Assembly: GCA_019918135.1 (NCBI GenBank) | Contig: WBZZ01004731.1 | Span: 95,696-159,695, forward strand | Length of the DNA: 64,000 nucleotides | Source: Paulinella micropora | Lineage: Eukaryota > Cercozoa > Imbricatea > Euglyphida > Paulinellidae | Direction: 5' to 3' | Shown here: piece after piece, positions 29,573 through 38,900 of the stretch | How the letters are laid out: every line of letters starts with the position of its first letter | Position numbering within the stretch: position 1 is the first letter of the stretch | Position numbers and translations under genes: made by a program | The notes under the pieces: model-generated | The model's database searches: none | The model's input: only the letters and a program-made list of their open reading frames with translations | Told to the model about the DNA's origin: nothing

Positions 29573-30601
29573 ATGGGGGGCAAGCCCTCTACCGCGCCCC
29601 TTTCTCGGCGGGCTGTGCCCGACGACGAGGGAGAACCCCAGCGCAAAAAAAGGCGCACACAGGAGGAACACGAGCGTGTAATGTTAGACTTGGTACAAGA
29701 ACGGCACGGCGCCGAAGGGTGGGTGCAACTAGAGCTAGCTCTAGCTTCCGAGCAGTTATGCGTCAACGGCAGTGCTTTTATTTTGTCAGCGGGCTGTTTC
29801 GAAGTGAGTTTAGAATCACCTGTTGCGCTAGAAAACAAGCAGGAGCTGTACAAAGCGCTCAAAGGTTGGTCTGTGCTTAAGGTCTGCCTAGCTTCGTTGA
29901 GTATCACGGGCCCTGGCTTCAAGCTGCGGCTCCTGCCTTTAGTACTCGAAGGACGCGACCAGGAATTGGCGCTGCTACGCTATAAGGTCAGTGCCCTGAC
30001 GCGCACCGTGCAGGCCCTCGCCACTCCGCGTTCGCTGAGCTTTGGCCAAGCAGAGTTTGACCGCTGGGGCCACCGGGGAGAGAACGTGACATGCCGCCGG
30101 TTAGGTTCCTTGTGTATGTTGGAAGGGTGCGTAGTTATCACCAAGGAGCGTCTGTGCTGGGAGCTCACGCGCCTGCCCCGCGCGTCTTCCTCGTCTCCCT
30201 CTTCCTCCTCCTCGTCCTCCTCCTCCTCCTCTTCTCCGGCGACCGCCGCTACCGACGACGACGACGACTACAGGGGTGCCGGCGGAAGCGTCGTCAGGGC
30301 CCTGTGCGTTTTGTTGGAGATGCCCGCGGGGTGGCGCCCTGCGCAGACAATTTTTTACTCTTATCCACTCGCCGCGCTCAGCCGGCCAGAAAGGCCCGCC
30401 GAGACAAGCCAGCCCACCTTTGTAATACACCAGGAGGGGCTGGAAGTGGCTTCGAACGGGCGAGTTAGCTTGCAGGTCACGTACCACGTCCCCCCCCAAG
30501 AAGTCGCCGGTGCTGGCACTAGCTCGCTACCAGCAACGTCCGAGCCTTGCGCCAACTCCTTCCCCGTGAGTCTCGACGTGCTTCGTTGGTTTTGTCACTG
30601 A
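29573..30601 (+). CDS. Fibre-like protein with possible receptor-binding head
   Basis: 342 residues, ATG at 29573. The N-terminus is MGGKPST (a possible myristoylation site) with a basic PQRKKRR. The middle has a short coiled coil (LALLRYKVSALTRTVQALAT). After it comes a beta-rich C-terminus with features of trimeric tail-fibre heads: a GSLCMLEGCVVI strand, then LEMPAGWRPAQTIFYS, then VIHQEGLEVASNGRVSLQV. In phage fibres the order is likewise coiled coil, strand, a LPxGxRP loop and a final glycine-turn strand. A poly-Ser/Asp insert lies inside the head (about 203-232). A fibre role is inference; without that resemblance the family is unknown. The stop overlaps the opposing gene's stop. Confidence 0.6.
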   Translation: MGGKPSTAPLSRRAVPDDEGEPQRKKRRTQEEHERVMLDLVQERHGAEGWVQLELALASEQLCVNGSAFILSAGCFEVSLESPVALENKQELYKALKGWSVLKVCLASLSITGPGFKLRLLPLVLEGRDQELALLRYKVSALTRTVQALATPRSLSFGQAEFDRWGHRGENVTCRRLGSLCMLEGCVVITKERLCWELTRLPRASSSSPSSSSSSSSSSSSPATAATDDDDDYRGAGGSVVRALCVLLEMPAGWRPAQTIFYSYPLAALSRPERPAETSQPTFVIHQEGLEVASNGRVSLQVTYHVPPQEVAGAGTSSLPATSEPCANSFPVSLDVLRWFCH

Positions 30602-31932
30602 GACTGTGTCCCCCCTCCCCTCCCTCTCCGCCCGGATGGCTCGGATTTTGTTTGAAAAAAAGGGTACACATTGAACAGGCACGGGCGCCTGATCTCGGGG
30701 CCGTCGTCAGCTCTGATACTGGAAAATAAAAATGACCGGTGCAGCTCTAACTGCAAAAGCGCCAGTGAACAAAGTTGCACAAAACCCAGCGCCAAGTTAA
30801 GCGAGGCCAGAACACCACCTGTTGCCGCTGCAGAAAGAATAGATAAATTAACCATGGGGAAAATCACCAGCACACGTACTTGCAACCAAAGGCCTTCTTC
30901 TGGGTATGGCCCCAGGAATTTCGCTTTGTTCGTGTCCCACGTAATACTATCACCAGGCTCATTCAAGCTTGTATTCTGGTATGGATTGCTAAGGCTTATA
31001 ATTGTATACCTAGCTGAAAGAATTATTACGGCTGCTATTAACATTACGCCATCCATCTTAATACCCTCGCCCAGCCATGACCGCTGCAGGAGAGGCTTCT
31101 GGGCGTCTAGGACCAGCCGGCTTTGCTCCAGACAGACAGGACTTAGCGCGTACTGCAAGTCGGCAGCGCCTGCTAGAATCCTTGTGTGTTGGCGTTGGAG
31201 TGCAAAGCCCAACCATATTGCAAGGACTTGCGTGATCAAAACACAAACCAGAACAAGTATGCACACAATTGCATTCGTTATATTAATTACTTTGTTTGGG
31301 TCTGGTATGCCGGGGCGTCTGCTGTAGTAGTGTGAAATACAGTATGACAACAAACTAAAGCAAATCTGCACAAAAAAAAAGAGACACGTAGACCAGGCGG
31401 TCCAGAACAGAGAGGTATGTCTTGCATAATCTCGGATCCACTGTTGGTACCGGAACTGGTAGAGCAAGTCCTGACTTTTACTTTCTTGGTAGGTAGTGTA
31501 GATAAACACACCGGCTGCGTACAGCCAAACCAGCCACGCCAGGTTTGATAAAGCCCATTTGATGTGAAATGTGTACGGTAACAGCGTCTGTTTCTTTTTC
31601 TTTGAAGCTTGATAAAAAAGGCACCGTCGTATTAAAAACGGGCACACTCTTATGGGCAGCCCGTGAAAAAGACACAACGCCCCCAGAAAAGCACAAAGAA
31701 TCAACACACAGCGCGCCAGGTAAAAGTACGCCGCAAAACCTGCCCCGCAAAGCTCTGCTAGGCCTACGGTGTCTTTGTCCCACAAACTCGGGCCAGGGCT
31801 GCCCCAGAAGACGGATGCGTGTAGCACAGGAAATGATATGTGGCAGACCACTATCAGTAGCCAGAGTAAACAGATTACTGCTTGATCCCGATAGGTACAC
31901 ATTACAGCTCTTTTCCCCTTTATTCCCTGCAT
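30595..31932 (-). CDS. Polytopic membrane protein (III)
   Basis: About 445 residues from the ATG at 31930-31932, chosen because CATAAAAAG lies 16 bases upstream; the ATG at 31902 is an alternative. About 8-9 hydrophobic segments, for example AVICLLWLLIVVCHISFPVL, LARCVLILCAFLGALCLFHG, LAWLVWLYAAGVFIY, WSTCLFFFVQICFSLLSYCI, AIVCILVLVCVLITQVLAIW and VMLIAAVIILSARY. A basic KKKK loop lies in the first third. NxS/NxT sites lie between later segments. No transporter or receptor motif recognised. Confidence 0.72.
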   Translation of the reverse strand: MQGIKGKRAVMCTYRDQAVICLLWLLIVVCHISFPVLHASVFWGSPGPSLWDKDTVGLAELCGAGFAAYFYLARCVLILCAFLGALCLFHGLPIRVCPFLIRRCLFYQASKKKKQTLLPYTFHIKWALSNLAWLVWLYAAGVFIYTTYQESKSQDLLYQFRYQQWIRDYARHTSLFWTAWSTCLFFFVQICFSLLSYCISHYYSRRPGIPDPNKVINITNAIVCILVLVCVLITQVLAIWLGFALQRQHTRILAGAADLQYALSPVCLEQSRLVLDAQKPLLQRSWLGEGIKMDGVMLIAAVIILSARYTIISLSNPYQNTSLNEPGDSITWDTNKAKFLGPYPEEGLWLQVRVLVIFPMVNLSILSAAATGGVLASLNLALGFVQLCSLALLQLELHRSFLFSSIRADDGPEIRRPCLFNVYPFFQTKSEPSGRRGRGGGTQSQ

Positions 31933-31947
31933 TCTTTGCGCTCCTGT

Positions 31948-31956
31948 CTTTTTATG
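31948..31956 (-). promoter_or_regulatory. TATA-like box
   Basis: CATAAAAAG on the minus strand, 16 bases before the ATG at 31932, the same spacing as the boxes at 26079 and 33805. Confidence 0.5.
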
Positions 31957-32465
31957 TACAAAGCCCAACCTCGCCGGGGGCCGACGACTTTTAGAAGACA
32001 CGGGAGGGATGCGAAAGACCGGGCAGGGGGGAAAGAGGGGAGAGGGGCGGGTGCGAGGGGGAGAGAAACGAGAGGGAGGGAGGGGCATGCTACCCCCCCC
32101 CCCTCACATCTCCCCCTCTCTGTTTTTTTGGATGCAATGGAAAACCGTTGCTTGGCAGCCCCACACGAGTAGAAAAATCGCTCGCGGACGGTCCTGCACG
32201 TAGAACGGAAAAGCACTGCGCTTGATTCCAGCCGGGGGGTGGGGTTCGGCATCGCCGGCGTAAGTCATTAAAAAAACCGGCAAGATTTTTTTTATTTTGC
32301 AATACTAGCTTACTTGGTCAGCAGAGAGCGGGGGGGGGGGAGAGGGGGGAGGGGCGAAAAAGGAGGGTTTATCCGCTCTTCTTGCAAGCCCCCTCCCCCC
32401 CCCCCTAAAACACACGCGCACAACACACGAACCACCGGCTTTCCCCCTCTTTCGCCGGCTTTTCC
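31957..32465. other. Intergenic region with second-helicase leader fragment
   Basis: G-rich and C-rich tracts surround a 70-base fragment at 32131-32200 that is homologous to the 5' end of the second origin-binding helicase gene. It also holds GGGGCATGCTACCCCC near 32081 and a G run near 32330. No intact gene. Confidence 0.5.
32131..32200 (+). repeat. Copied fragment of the second helicase's 5' end
   Basis: ATGCAATGGAAAACCGTTGC, then TTGGCAGCC and TCGCTCGCGGACGGTCCTGC, match 35974-36040 with small indels. Frames are broken, so it is a decayed copy. Confidence 0.65.
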
Positions 32466-33791
32466 TTACCCTCCAACCCCTGTCGGAGATCCTGCCGAAG
32501 TCGAGCTGACGACTGTTGGGTTAGAGGTGCGCGGGGGGACAGTAGACGAGGCAGATGCGCCTGTGGTCGACACAGGGGGGCGCGGGGGGATCGTAGACGA
32601 GGTAGCGGCGCCCGTGGACTCTCTGGTTTCTGGCCGGGTCGTTGTCGTACGAGCTGGCTGGGTAGTAGACCAGGTAGCAGCGCCAGTGTACTGCCAGGTT
32701 CCGGTTCCGGTTCGGGGCGGGGTCGTGGTTGTACGGGCAGGCGGGGCGCTGGACGAAGTAGCGGCGCCCGTGGGCTGTTCAGTGCCAGCGCCGGTTTTGG
32801 GCGGGGTCGTCGTCGTACGGGCTGGCGGGGTGCTGGACGAAGTAGCCGCGCCTGTGGGCTGTTCGGTGCCAGCTCCGGTTCGGGGCGGGATCGTCGTCGT
32901 ACGAGCTGGCGGGGTGCTGGGCAAAGTAGCGGCTCCAGTGTACTGCCAGGTTCCGGTGCCGGTTCGGGGCGGGGTCGTTGTCGTACGGGCTGGCGGCGTG
33001 CCGGGCAAAGTAGCGGCGCCAGTGTACTGCCAGGTTCCGGTGCCGGTTCGGGGCGGGGTCATTGTCGTACGGGCTGGCGGGGTGCTGGACGAAGTAGCGG
33101 CGTCCGTGGGCTGTTCAGTACCAGCTCCGGTTCGGGGCGGAGTTCTCGTCGTACGAGCTGGCGGCGTGCTGGGCAAAGTAGCGGCGCCTGTGTACTGCCA
33201 GGTTCCGGTGCCGGTTCGGGACCGGGTCGTTGTCGTGCGGGCTGGCGGCGTGCTGGACGAAGTAGCGGCGCCCGTGGGCTGTTCAGTGCCAGCTCCGGTT
33301 CGAGGCGGGGTCGTCGATGTACGAGGGTGTGAATTTTCGTTGTTATTAGCAGGTCTTGTGGCCTGCGGAGTGCTGGGGCGAGTAGCGGAGGGTTTCTCTG
33401 TAGTGCGACGCTGTCTTGACGGAGGCCAGTCCGTGCGATTGAAAGGGTTATTTTCTGTTTCGTTTGCTCCCGTTGTCTCAGTCTCGTTAAATTCCGCCGC
33501 CTGTGTTCGGGGGCGTTTTGTTGTGCGTTTGGTTTGGTTAGTATTTCGAGGAGGTCCAGTGGTCTTGCTGGGAGGCCTGGTCTCGACCGGCTCGGTCGTC
33601 GTCGCAGTCGATCCAAGGGTTTGGCCTGAGACGGGCGCGGTGGCCGTGTCGCGGGGCGGAGGGAGCGGTGGGTCCGTCTCGAATGGCTTGGTCGTCGACG
33701 TCGATGAGCTTTCCACGTTGGTGGAAACAGCCTGGGCATCCGTTAGCCCCTGCCAGGCCGTGAGGGCCATTAGCAGAAATAAATACATCAT
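32466..33791 (-). CDS. Mucin-like secreted repeat protein
   Basis: 441 residues, ATG at 33789-33791, with a TATA-like box 14 bases upstream. A clear signal peptide (MMYLFLLMALTAWQGLTDAQ) is followed by Thr/Pro/Ser-rich sequence with many NxT sites (NQT, NET, NRT) and then eight 28-residue tandem repeats (residues about 164-387). No membrane anchor or lipid signal is seen at the C-terminus (SAGSPTGVGG). It is probably heavily O-glycosylated and secreted or on the virion surface, as a shield or adhesin. The plus strand is also open for 494 codons here, but only because of the repeat composition, and it lacks a signal peptide. Confidence 0.72.
   Translation of the reverse strand: MMYLFLLMALTAWQGLTDAQAVSTNVESSSTSTTKPFETDPPLPPPRDTATAPVSGQTLGSTATTTEPVETRPPSKTTGPPRNTNQTKRTTKRPRTQAAEFNETETTGANETENNPFNRTDWPPSRQRRTTEKPSATRPSTPQATRPANNNENSHPRTSTTPPRTGAGTEQPTGAATSSSTPPARTTTTRSRTGTGTWQYTGAATLPSTPPARTTRTPPRTGAGTEQPTDAATSSSTPPARTTMTPPRTGTGTWQYTGAATLPGTPPARTTTTPPRTGTGTWQYTGAATLPSTPPARTTTIPPRTGAGTEQPTGAATSSSTPPARTTTTPPKTGAGTEQPTGAATSSSAPPARTTTTPPRTGTGTWQYTGAATWSTTQPARTTTTRPETRESTGAATSSTIPPRPPVSTTGASASSTVPPRTSNPTVVSSTSAGSPTGVGG
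32631..33302 (-). repeat. 84-base coding tandem repeat, eight copies in two subtypes
   Basis: Units alternate between a GAGTEQPTGAATSSSTPPA type and a GTGTWQYTGAATLPSTPPA type, each followed by RTTTTPPR or a variant. The order from the N-terminus is A,B,A,B,B,A,A,B. The mix of subtypes points to unequal crossing-over between units. Confidence 0.8.
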
Positions 33792-33804
33792 GACCTAGAG
33801 AGAG

Positions 33805-33812
33805 CTTTATAC
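33805..33812 (-). promoter_or_regulatory. TATA-like box of the mucin-like gene
   Basis: GTATAAAG on the minus strand, 14 bases before the ATG at 33791. Confidence 0.6.
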
Positions 33813-34182
33813 AATACACAGTCTTTCGTCTTTACTTATACAAGTATCCTCTGGGGGCTTTCAAACATCGGAGGGCCGGCGGGCTTTCTAGCGCCCCTCC
33901 TCCCCCCCCCCTCCGCAACGTCCCCTCTCTCTCTCTCCCCTCTTTTCTCCTCTCCCCCTCCGCTTTTTTGCCTTCTCTCCCCCTCCCCTCTCCCTCTTTT
34001 CTTTACTTGACGCGAGACTAAAGAAATAACTCATGACAGCAAAGTCGTTTTAAGTAAATTACAATTGAATTGGTAAACGTCGAGCTTGTATTAAATTCCT
34101 TTTTTTTCTTTGTCAAACAACGGCTGGTTTTATTTTAGTGTTAGCCATTTGTATCTTCTTTGCTTTATCATTGCGCGTCGAT
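33813..34182. other. Intergenic pyrimidine-rich tract
   Basis: A 130-base C/T tract (33895-34005) is followed by the first 70-base direct repeat (34020-34090) and a T-rich stretch. No gene. Confidence 0.5.
34020..34090 (+). repeat. 70-base direct repeat, left copy
   Basis: Shares with 35394-35464 the sequence AAAGAAATAACTCATGACAG, CAAAGTCGTTTTAA, TAAATTACAATTGAATT and AAACGTCGAGCT, with only a few differences. The two copies flank the three small genes between them. The TTTTAA(T/G)TAAA and GTCGAGCT parts resemble the promoter-like motif. Confidence 0.85.
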
Positions 34183-34401
34183 ATGCTGGCCGTTTGTCCT
34201 ACTTGCGGCGCCCGCTTTTTCGAAGGCCAGCTGTACTGGTCCGGGACTTGTAAAAAAGGGGACCCTCGGGACTTAGCCTCGCTTGTGTGCCGCCCTTATG
34301 GCGACGGCGCCTGTATCAACCCCGCTCGCGACGTCCCTAGCGGAGACACTTGGGAAGAACGCATGCGCTTCGTGGACAATTCTCTAGACGAGATCTTGTA
34401 A
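34183..34401 (+). CDS. Small zinc-ribbon-like protein
   Basis: 72 residues from the ATG at 34183. CPTCGARFF near the start, then CKKGDPRDLASLVCRPYG and ACINP, give two cysteine pairs spaced as in a zinc ribbon. The C-terminus is acidic (TWEERMRFVDNSLDEIL). A GTG 45 bases upstream would add a hydrophobic stretch but is not needed. It is the first of three genes inside the direct-repeat cassette. Function unknown; a nucleic-acid- or protein-binding adaptor is the usual role of such ribbons. Confidence 0.6.
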   Translation: MLAVCPTCGARFFEGQLYWSGTCKKGDPRDLASLVCRPYGDGACINPARDVPSGDTWEERMRFVDNSLDEIL

Positions 34402-34450
34402 AATCCACAGTTTGAAGGTGCATCTTTTCTCTGTCACCAGCCAAACTTTA

Positions 34451-34651
34451 ATGCTGGCCGGTAATGCCGTTCGGTATGCAGATCTTTGCCAACAGTGTAA
34501 GTCTTTCCGCCTTTCTTGCTGCGAGGGTGCTGACTGGGTAGCAAACCTAGTGATTGCAGGGGGCAAGCGCTGCAAATTGAATTGCAGCGTATGTAAGGCG
34601 ATGGGGTGGCTTGCGTACTATGCTTCCTACATACGACAGGCAGCACCTTGA
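34451..34651 (+). CDS. Small cysteine-rich protein
   Basis: 66 residues from the ATG at 34451 (MLAGNAVRYADLCQQC). Cysteine pairs CQQC, SCC and CKLNCSVC could bind one or two zinc ions. The last 32 bases overlap the start of the next gene, which suggests joint expression. No family recognised. Confidence 0.5.
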   Translation: MLAGNAVRYADLCQQCKSFRLSCCEGADWVANLVIAGGKRCKLNCSVCKAMGWLAYYASYIRQAAP

Positions 34652-35285
34652 AAAACTGCTGCTTAACCACCCCGACGAGGTCAAAGCATGTGCAGAAAGA
34701 CATACCGTAAACCTGACAGAGCTCAATTACACAATAACCAGCGCAATGCGCAGGCTCAAGGTAGACGCAAATCTTCGACAGACTTACGACCCCCTCATGG
34801 GTGTACTGCGCTGCCTATACAACGAGTTCGACGGGATAGAAGGCCCCAACGTATGGCTGGTGCAGCTGACAAAAGCAAATGGTAAGCCGGAAATCAGCAT
34901 GGCGGTAAGTGTTATGCCTACAGCTGGTCAGCCTGCCTACCAGTACCACTTGGGTATACATCGAGCCATCCCCGGCCGGTCCGACTGGAAACACCTTTCC
35001 GTGCCCTTGCACCAGTTTGCAGTGTATGCACTGAATCAGTTATATAAGACACAGGATCCTCGCTTTGTGTTGTGTAATCCGCTGCCATCTATGGCACGGG
35101 TTCTGGAGGACAACCTTGTGCGTGGCGTAGATTTCATAACAAGGGCACGTCTGCTTGATCTTAACAAAGTCCAATTCAGTTGGGACGGCAAAGAAACCAC
35201 TCTCGATTTTTCGCGTAATCACTGCATGCACAACGCCGCTCGCTCGGGCATCGGTTTTGGATTAGCCAAAACATTGTTCTGCTAG
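34620..35285 (+). CDS. Unknown 221-residue cassette protein
   Basis: ATG at 34620 (MLPTYDRQHLEKLLLNHPDE). A helical N-terminus is followed by a mixed alpha/beta region (NVWLVQLTKANGKPEISMAV, YQYHLGIHRAIPGRSDWKHL) and a C-terminus rich in His, Asn and Gly (HCMHNAARSGIGFGLAKTLF). No membrane segment or known motif. Codon and residue use look genuinely coding. It is the last of three genes bounded by the 70-base direct repeats. Confidence 0.65.
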   Translation: MLPTYDRQHLEKLLLNHPDEVKACAERHTVNLTELNYTITSAMRRLKVDANLRQTYDPLMGVLRCLYNEFDGIEGPNVWLVQLTKANGKPEISMAVSVMPTAGQPAYQYHLGIHRAIPGRSDWKHLSVPLHQFAVYALNQLYKTQDPRFVLCNPLPSMARVLEDNLVRGVDFITRARLLDLNKVQFSWDGKETTLDFSRNHCMHNAARSGIGFGLAKTLFC

Positions 35286-35393
35286 GTACAAAATATAAGC
35301 TAATTGTCGCGAACCAATGGTACGCCTCTTCGTGCCAGCAGAATTGTTTGAGATACAACCGTGACGACGTCGTCTGCAGTAACTGTAACGACC

Positions 35394-35464
35394 AAAGAAA
35401 TAACTCATGACAGCAAAGTCGTTTTAATTAAATTACAATTGAATTTCCAAACGTCGAGCTGTAT
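35394..35464 (+). repeat. 70-base direct repeat, right copy
   Basis: Right partner of 34020-34090, here with a perfect TTTTAATTAAA. It ends the cassette of three small genes. Confidence 0.85.
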
Positions 35465-35552
35465 CCGGGGGGGCATACCCCGCGCCCCCCCCCCCTCCCC
35501 CTCTCCTTGAGCTCCCCAAGAAAAGTCTGTTGATTTTGTTCCCGTCCTCCCT

Positions 35553-35580
35553 TTGAGCCCCCGGGCTCAGGGGGCTCAAG
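35553..35580. repeat. GAGCCCCC/GGGGGCTC palindromic element
   Basis: TTGAGCCCCCGGGCTCAGGG then GGCTCAAG. The upstream flank AAAAGTCTGTTGATTTTGTT resembles the flank of the copies at 41019 and 42474, so the repeated unit is longer than the palindrome. Confidence 0.75.
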
Positions 35581-35662
35581 AGGAGAAAGGGCGGGGAGGA
35601 AAGGGGGGGGTGCCTCGTACTTTTGGAAAGGAGGCCCCCCCCCCCGCCGCTCCTCCTTCCCT

Positions 35663-35690
35663 CAGCCCCTGAGCCCGGGGGGCTCAAGGG
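35663..35690. repeat. GAGCCCCC/GGGGGCTC palindromic element, inverted
   Basis: CAGCCCCTGAGCCCGGGGGG then CTCAAGGG, the reverse orientation of the copy 110 bases upstream. Confidence 0.7.
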
Positions 35691-35973
35691 GGGGGGCGAC
35701 GAAGAGACAGGGGAGAGCGTCTTCCCTGTCAGTCGGCGAAGATGCTAAAACAGGGAAACAGTTTTTCGTCGTGCGCACAGCCAGATCTAAAAGAGGTGGA
35801 GGTCGTCTGTGCCTCGTGCACGAGTTCATCGCAGGCGACGCCAACAGCGAAGAGAGCAGAACCCAACTTGTCATGCTAGTAATAGCATTAACTACCCTGG
35901 TGGATACCGCAATTTACCACCAGAGCAATAACGCGTACTTAGTTATAGGCGCGGCGGGGCAGGTTCTCTACGG

Positions 35974-38900
35974 ATGCCATGGAAACCGTTGCTCGGCAGC
36001 CACGAGTGGACGGATCGCTCGCGGACCGTCCTGCTGGGAAATCTGTTCAATCCGTGGCTCGAGCAGAAGCAACAGCTGCTGCTGGGAAACAAGCAACCCG
36101 CCGCCCCCCGCCCCCGCCGAGGAAGAAGAGGAGGAGGAGCTGTAAGTGACGTCGAGGCTGGCCTCAACACGATGACGACGACGGCGACGAGAGGCCGAGC
36201 TTTGGGCAGCAAGACAGCGCCCCTGCGCCGTCGCCCGCTAGCACGAGCGGGCGAGAACTCACGTCCGCTGAGCACGAGGCGCTGACGCGCGAACTGCTGC
36301 CGCACCTGACTTCGTCGCTTTTCACTGAGCTCCAGACCTTTCTGGAGGAGGCCGGCTGGCCAGAGAGCGTCACATCGCAGCTGGAACACATACAGCTGGC
36401 GGGATCCGTGATCGAAAAGAGGAAGCCCCTGCAAGGACAACGGCAAGAGGACTCTGACTCAAAGGAGCCCGGGCAGGAAGAGGAAGAGGAGGAGCAGGAG
36501 GGCTCTGACCCAGCGGCGGCGGGCGTGAGCGCCGAGGGCCAGGCCAAGCCCCCGGCGGCCACTGCGTATCACCGCACCGACGTCTTTCTGTTGCCCTGCC
36601 CAAACTGCCCACCGGCTGGCGGCTCCGCCAGCAAGATCCGCATCGTCGTCGACGCACAGGCCTGGTGGGTTCAAGTCTGTTTCGCCTGTCATCTCCGCGC
36701 ACAGCCCGCGCCCCCACCACCCGCCTCGGGGCAAGAGCCCGAGGCGCGCCCCAAGAAACGCCGCCGGGTCGCGAAGGTGCGAGTGCGCTGCCGACCACCC
36801 GACCTGCCGCTCACTGCCACCGCGGCGGAGGTCGCTGCGGCGGAGCTGCATGGCGTCAGTGGCTACCGGCTCCTGCGCACGCCGCAAGAGCTTTTGGACT
36901 ACGATGGAGGAGAGCAAAAATATCAGGGCGCGGATCTTCCGCAGAACCAGTTCCAGTCCGACGCGCGCTGGGTCAACAAACTCGCGCTCCCCGAGCAGGC
37001 GCGGCTACTGTTCGTCAAAGCCCCGATGGAGCTTGGCAAAAGTGAGAGCTCTATACGTCTCCTGCTCGCTATCTACGGCGTTAACGTGGACGAGGCGTTC
37101 ACCCCGACAGAGCTGGCAGCGCTGGACAGGTTCCACGGACCCGGCGGGCGGCCTTGCCGCGTCCTGTGCGTGGGTCCCCGCATTTCCTTTGACAAGCAAA
37201 TGTTTCAGCGCGTAAAGCTGGCTCTAGCCAAGGTCGGGGTCTCGGCCATTTTTTACCAGGACTGGACCAAGCGGGGCTCGCGCTCCAGGTAGAGCACAGT
37301 GTAGCTATCTGGCAATACGAGTCAATCCATTATTTGCTCGACGCGCCGGCCTTTGACCTGATCGTGCTGGACGAGAGCGAGTCCACGCTGTTCAATGTGA
37401 CAGCGGCCTGGGCAAGGGGAGTATCAACCAGTGCAACGCGACCGTCTTTGCAAGGCTACTGCGCCGCTCCAAGTGCGTGATCGTCATGGATGCCTTTCTC
37501 ACGCAGAAATCCGTTCAGGTCCTGCAGACTCTGCTGAACACGGCGCCTCCCACGGAGCTGGCGCTCGGCGGGGGGCCCGCGAGCAGGCCTCACGTCTTCC
37601 ACATGCACTTTACACACGTCGATCATATACGCAGTCGTTGCTTTGTGCACCGCAGCCACCGGTCCTTCAAGCGCGCGCTGATGCTAGCCCTTTGTCGGGG
37701 GCTGCGCGTGGCGATGCCGCTCGGCAACAAGCGTCAGGGTATGTTGATCAAGAAGTACCTGGAGTCCGTGTTCAGGGGCATACGCATCTTGTTCTATCAC
37801 GAAGGTTCCGAACGCATGTCCGACTTCCAACGACCCCAAGCGCAGCTCATCCAACTGTGGATACAAGCTCATCTGTGCATGTACACGTCAGCAGTGACTT
37901 GCGGGGTCAATATCGACGTCAGGCACTTTGACGTGTTGTTTCTATGGCTGAACAACAGTAACATCCCCATGCTAAACTACATGCAAATGGCAGGCCGCGT
38001 CCGCCATTTCGAAGCCAAGCAGTGGCACATTTACGTCGCGCAACCTCGTGCCGACCGCGGGCGGGGGCCCGACACGCTCGCCCAGATCCGCAAATCCATC
38101 GATCGCGAGGAGACGCACACGCTGGCGACTGAGCTTGCGTATGGAGTGGACAGCAGTTGTTCGCCCAACATTCCCGCGCAAGGGGACGGGGGACGCATGC
38201 ACTGGGCCAAGGCGGACCCGTGGGTGGCCCAGACCGCGTCGTATAACACGCTTGCTACCGCACTCTCGCGCAGGTATGCTCTGCGCGAGCTGTTCTTCTT
38301 TCTGGGGCAAATGGGTGCTGACATCGCGCAGGTGGACTTCAGCTCCATCAAGCTTCCGCCCGCGGGTGTACGGTACGACTACTTGCTAGCCCACGAGGAC
38401 CAAGAACGCGTGCTGTCGAGCAAGGAGCGCAAGGGACTCTTGGCGCTACACAAAGAAAAACGCGCAGAGGTTAAGGGGCAAAGCCAGGCCGCTAGCGCGG
38501 AGCGAGCGGAGCGCGTCGCCAGTCGTGCCCAGGCCGAGAGTTTTGTGCGCTCGGCCTACGAGCTCCGTGTACAGGTAGAGGCCCAGGCCCCGTCCGAGCA
38601 AGGCCCCGTGCCGCCTATCTGGGGAGAGCTAGTAAAGGAGGCCAAGAGGCTTCAGGCAGGAGTTCGCACCCCACAAGAACGCCAGCAAGCCTTGCAACAA
38701 CCTGCGTTGTCTCGCGACAAGTACAAGGATCGCATGGCCCTGTTTACTTTTGCAGCTACATTTCCCAACATCCGCCCAGAATGGAAAACGGTGCAGGAGT
38801 GCCAGCGCAGCGAGTTTGCGCGCAGGTATTTGTGGCTCAAGCTTCTGTCTAAATACTCCCTGAAAGAGATCTATGACCAGGAATCCAAGCCAGGTGAGTT

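Larger units (their letters stand above)
35465..35973. other. Intergenic region with two palindromic elements
   Basis: It carries GAGCCCCC/GGGGGCTC palindromes at 35553-35580 and, in inverted order, 35663-35690, with poly-C runs between. The stretch 35700-35970 has open frames on the plus strand of no clear quality. No supported gene. Confidence 0.5.

Noticed and set aside
32314-33798. A 494-codon plus-strand frame opposite the mucin-like gene
   Set aside because: It is a Val/Gly/Ala-rich mirror of the tandem repeat with no signal peptide. The minus-strand frame has an ATG, a signal peptide and a TATA-like box.
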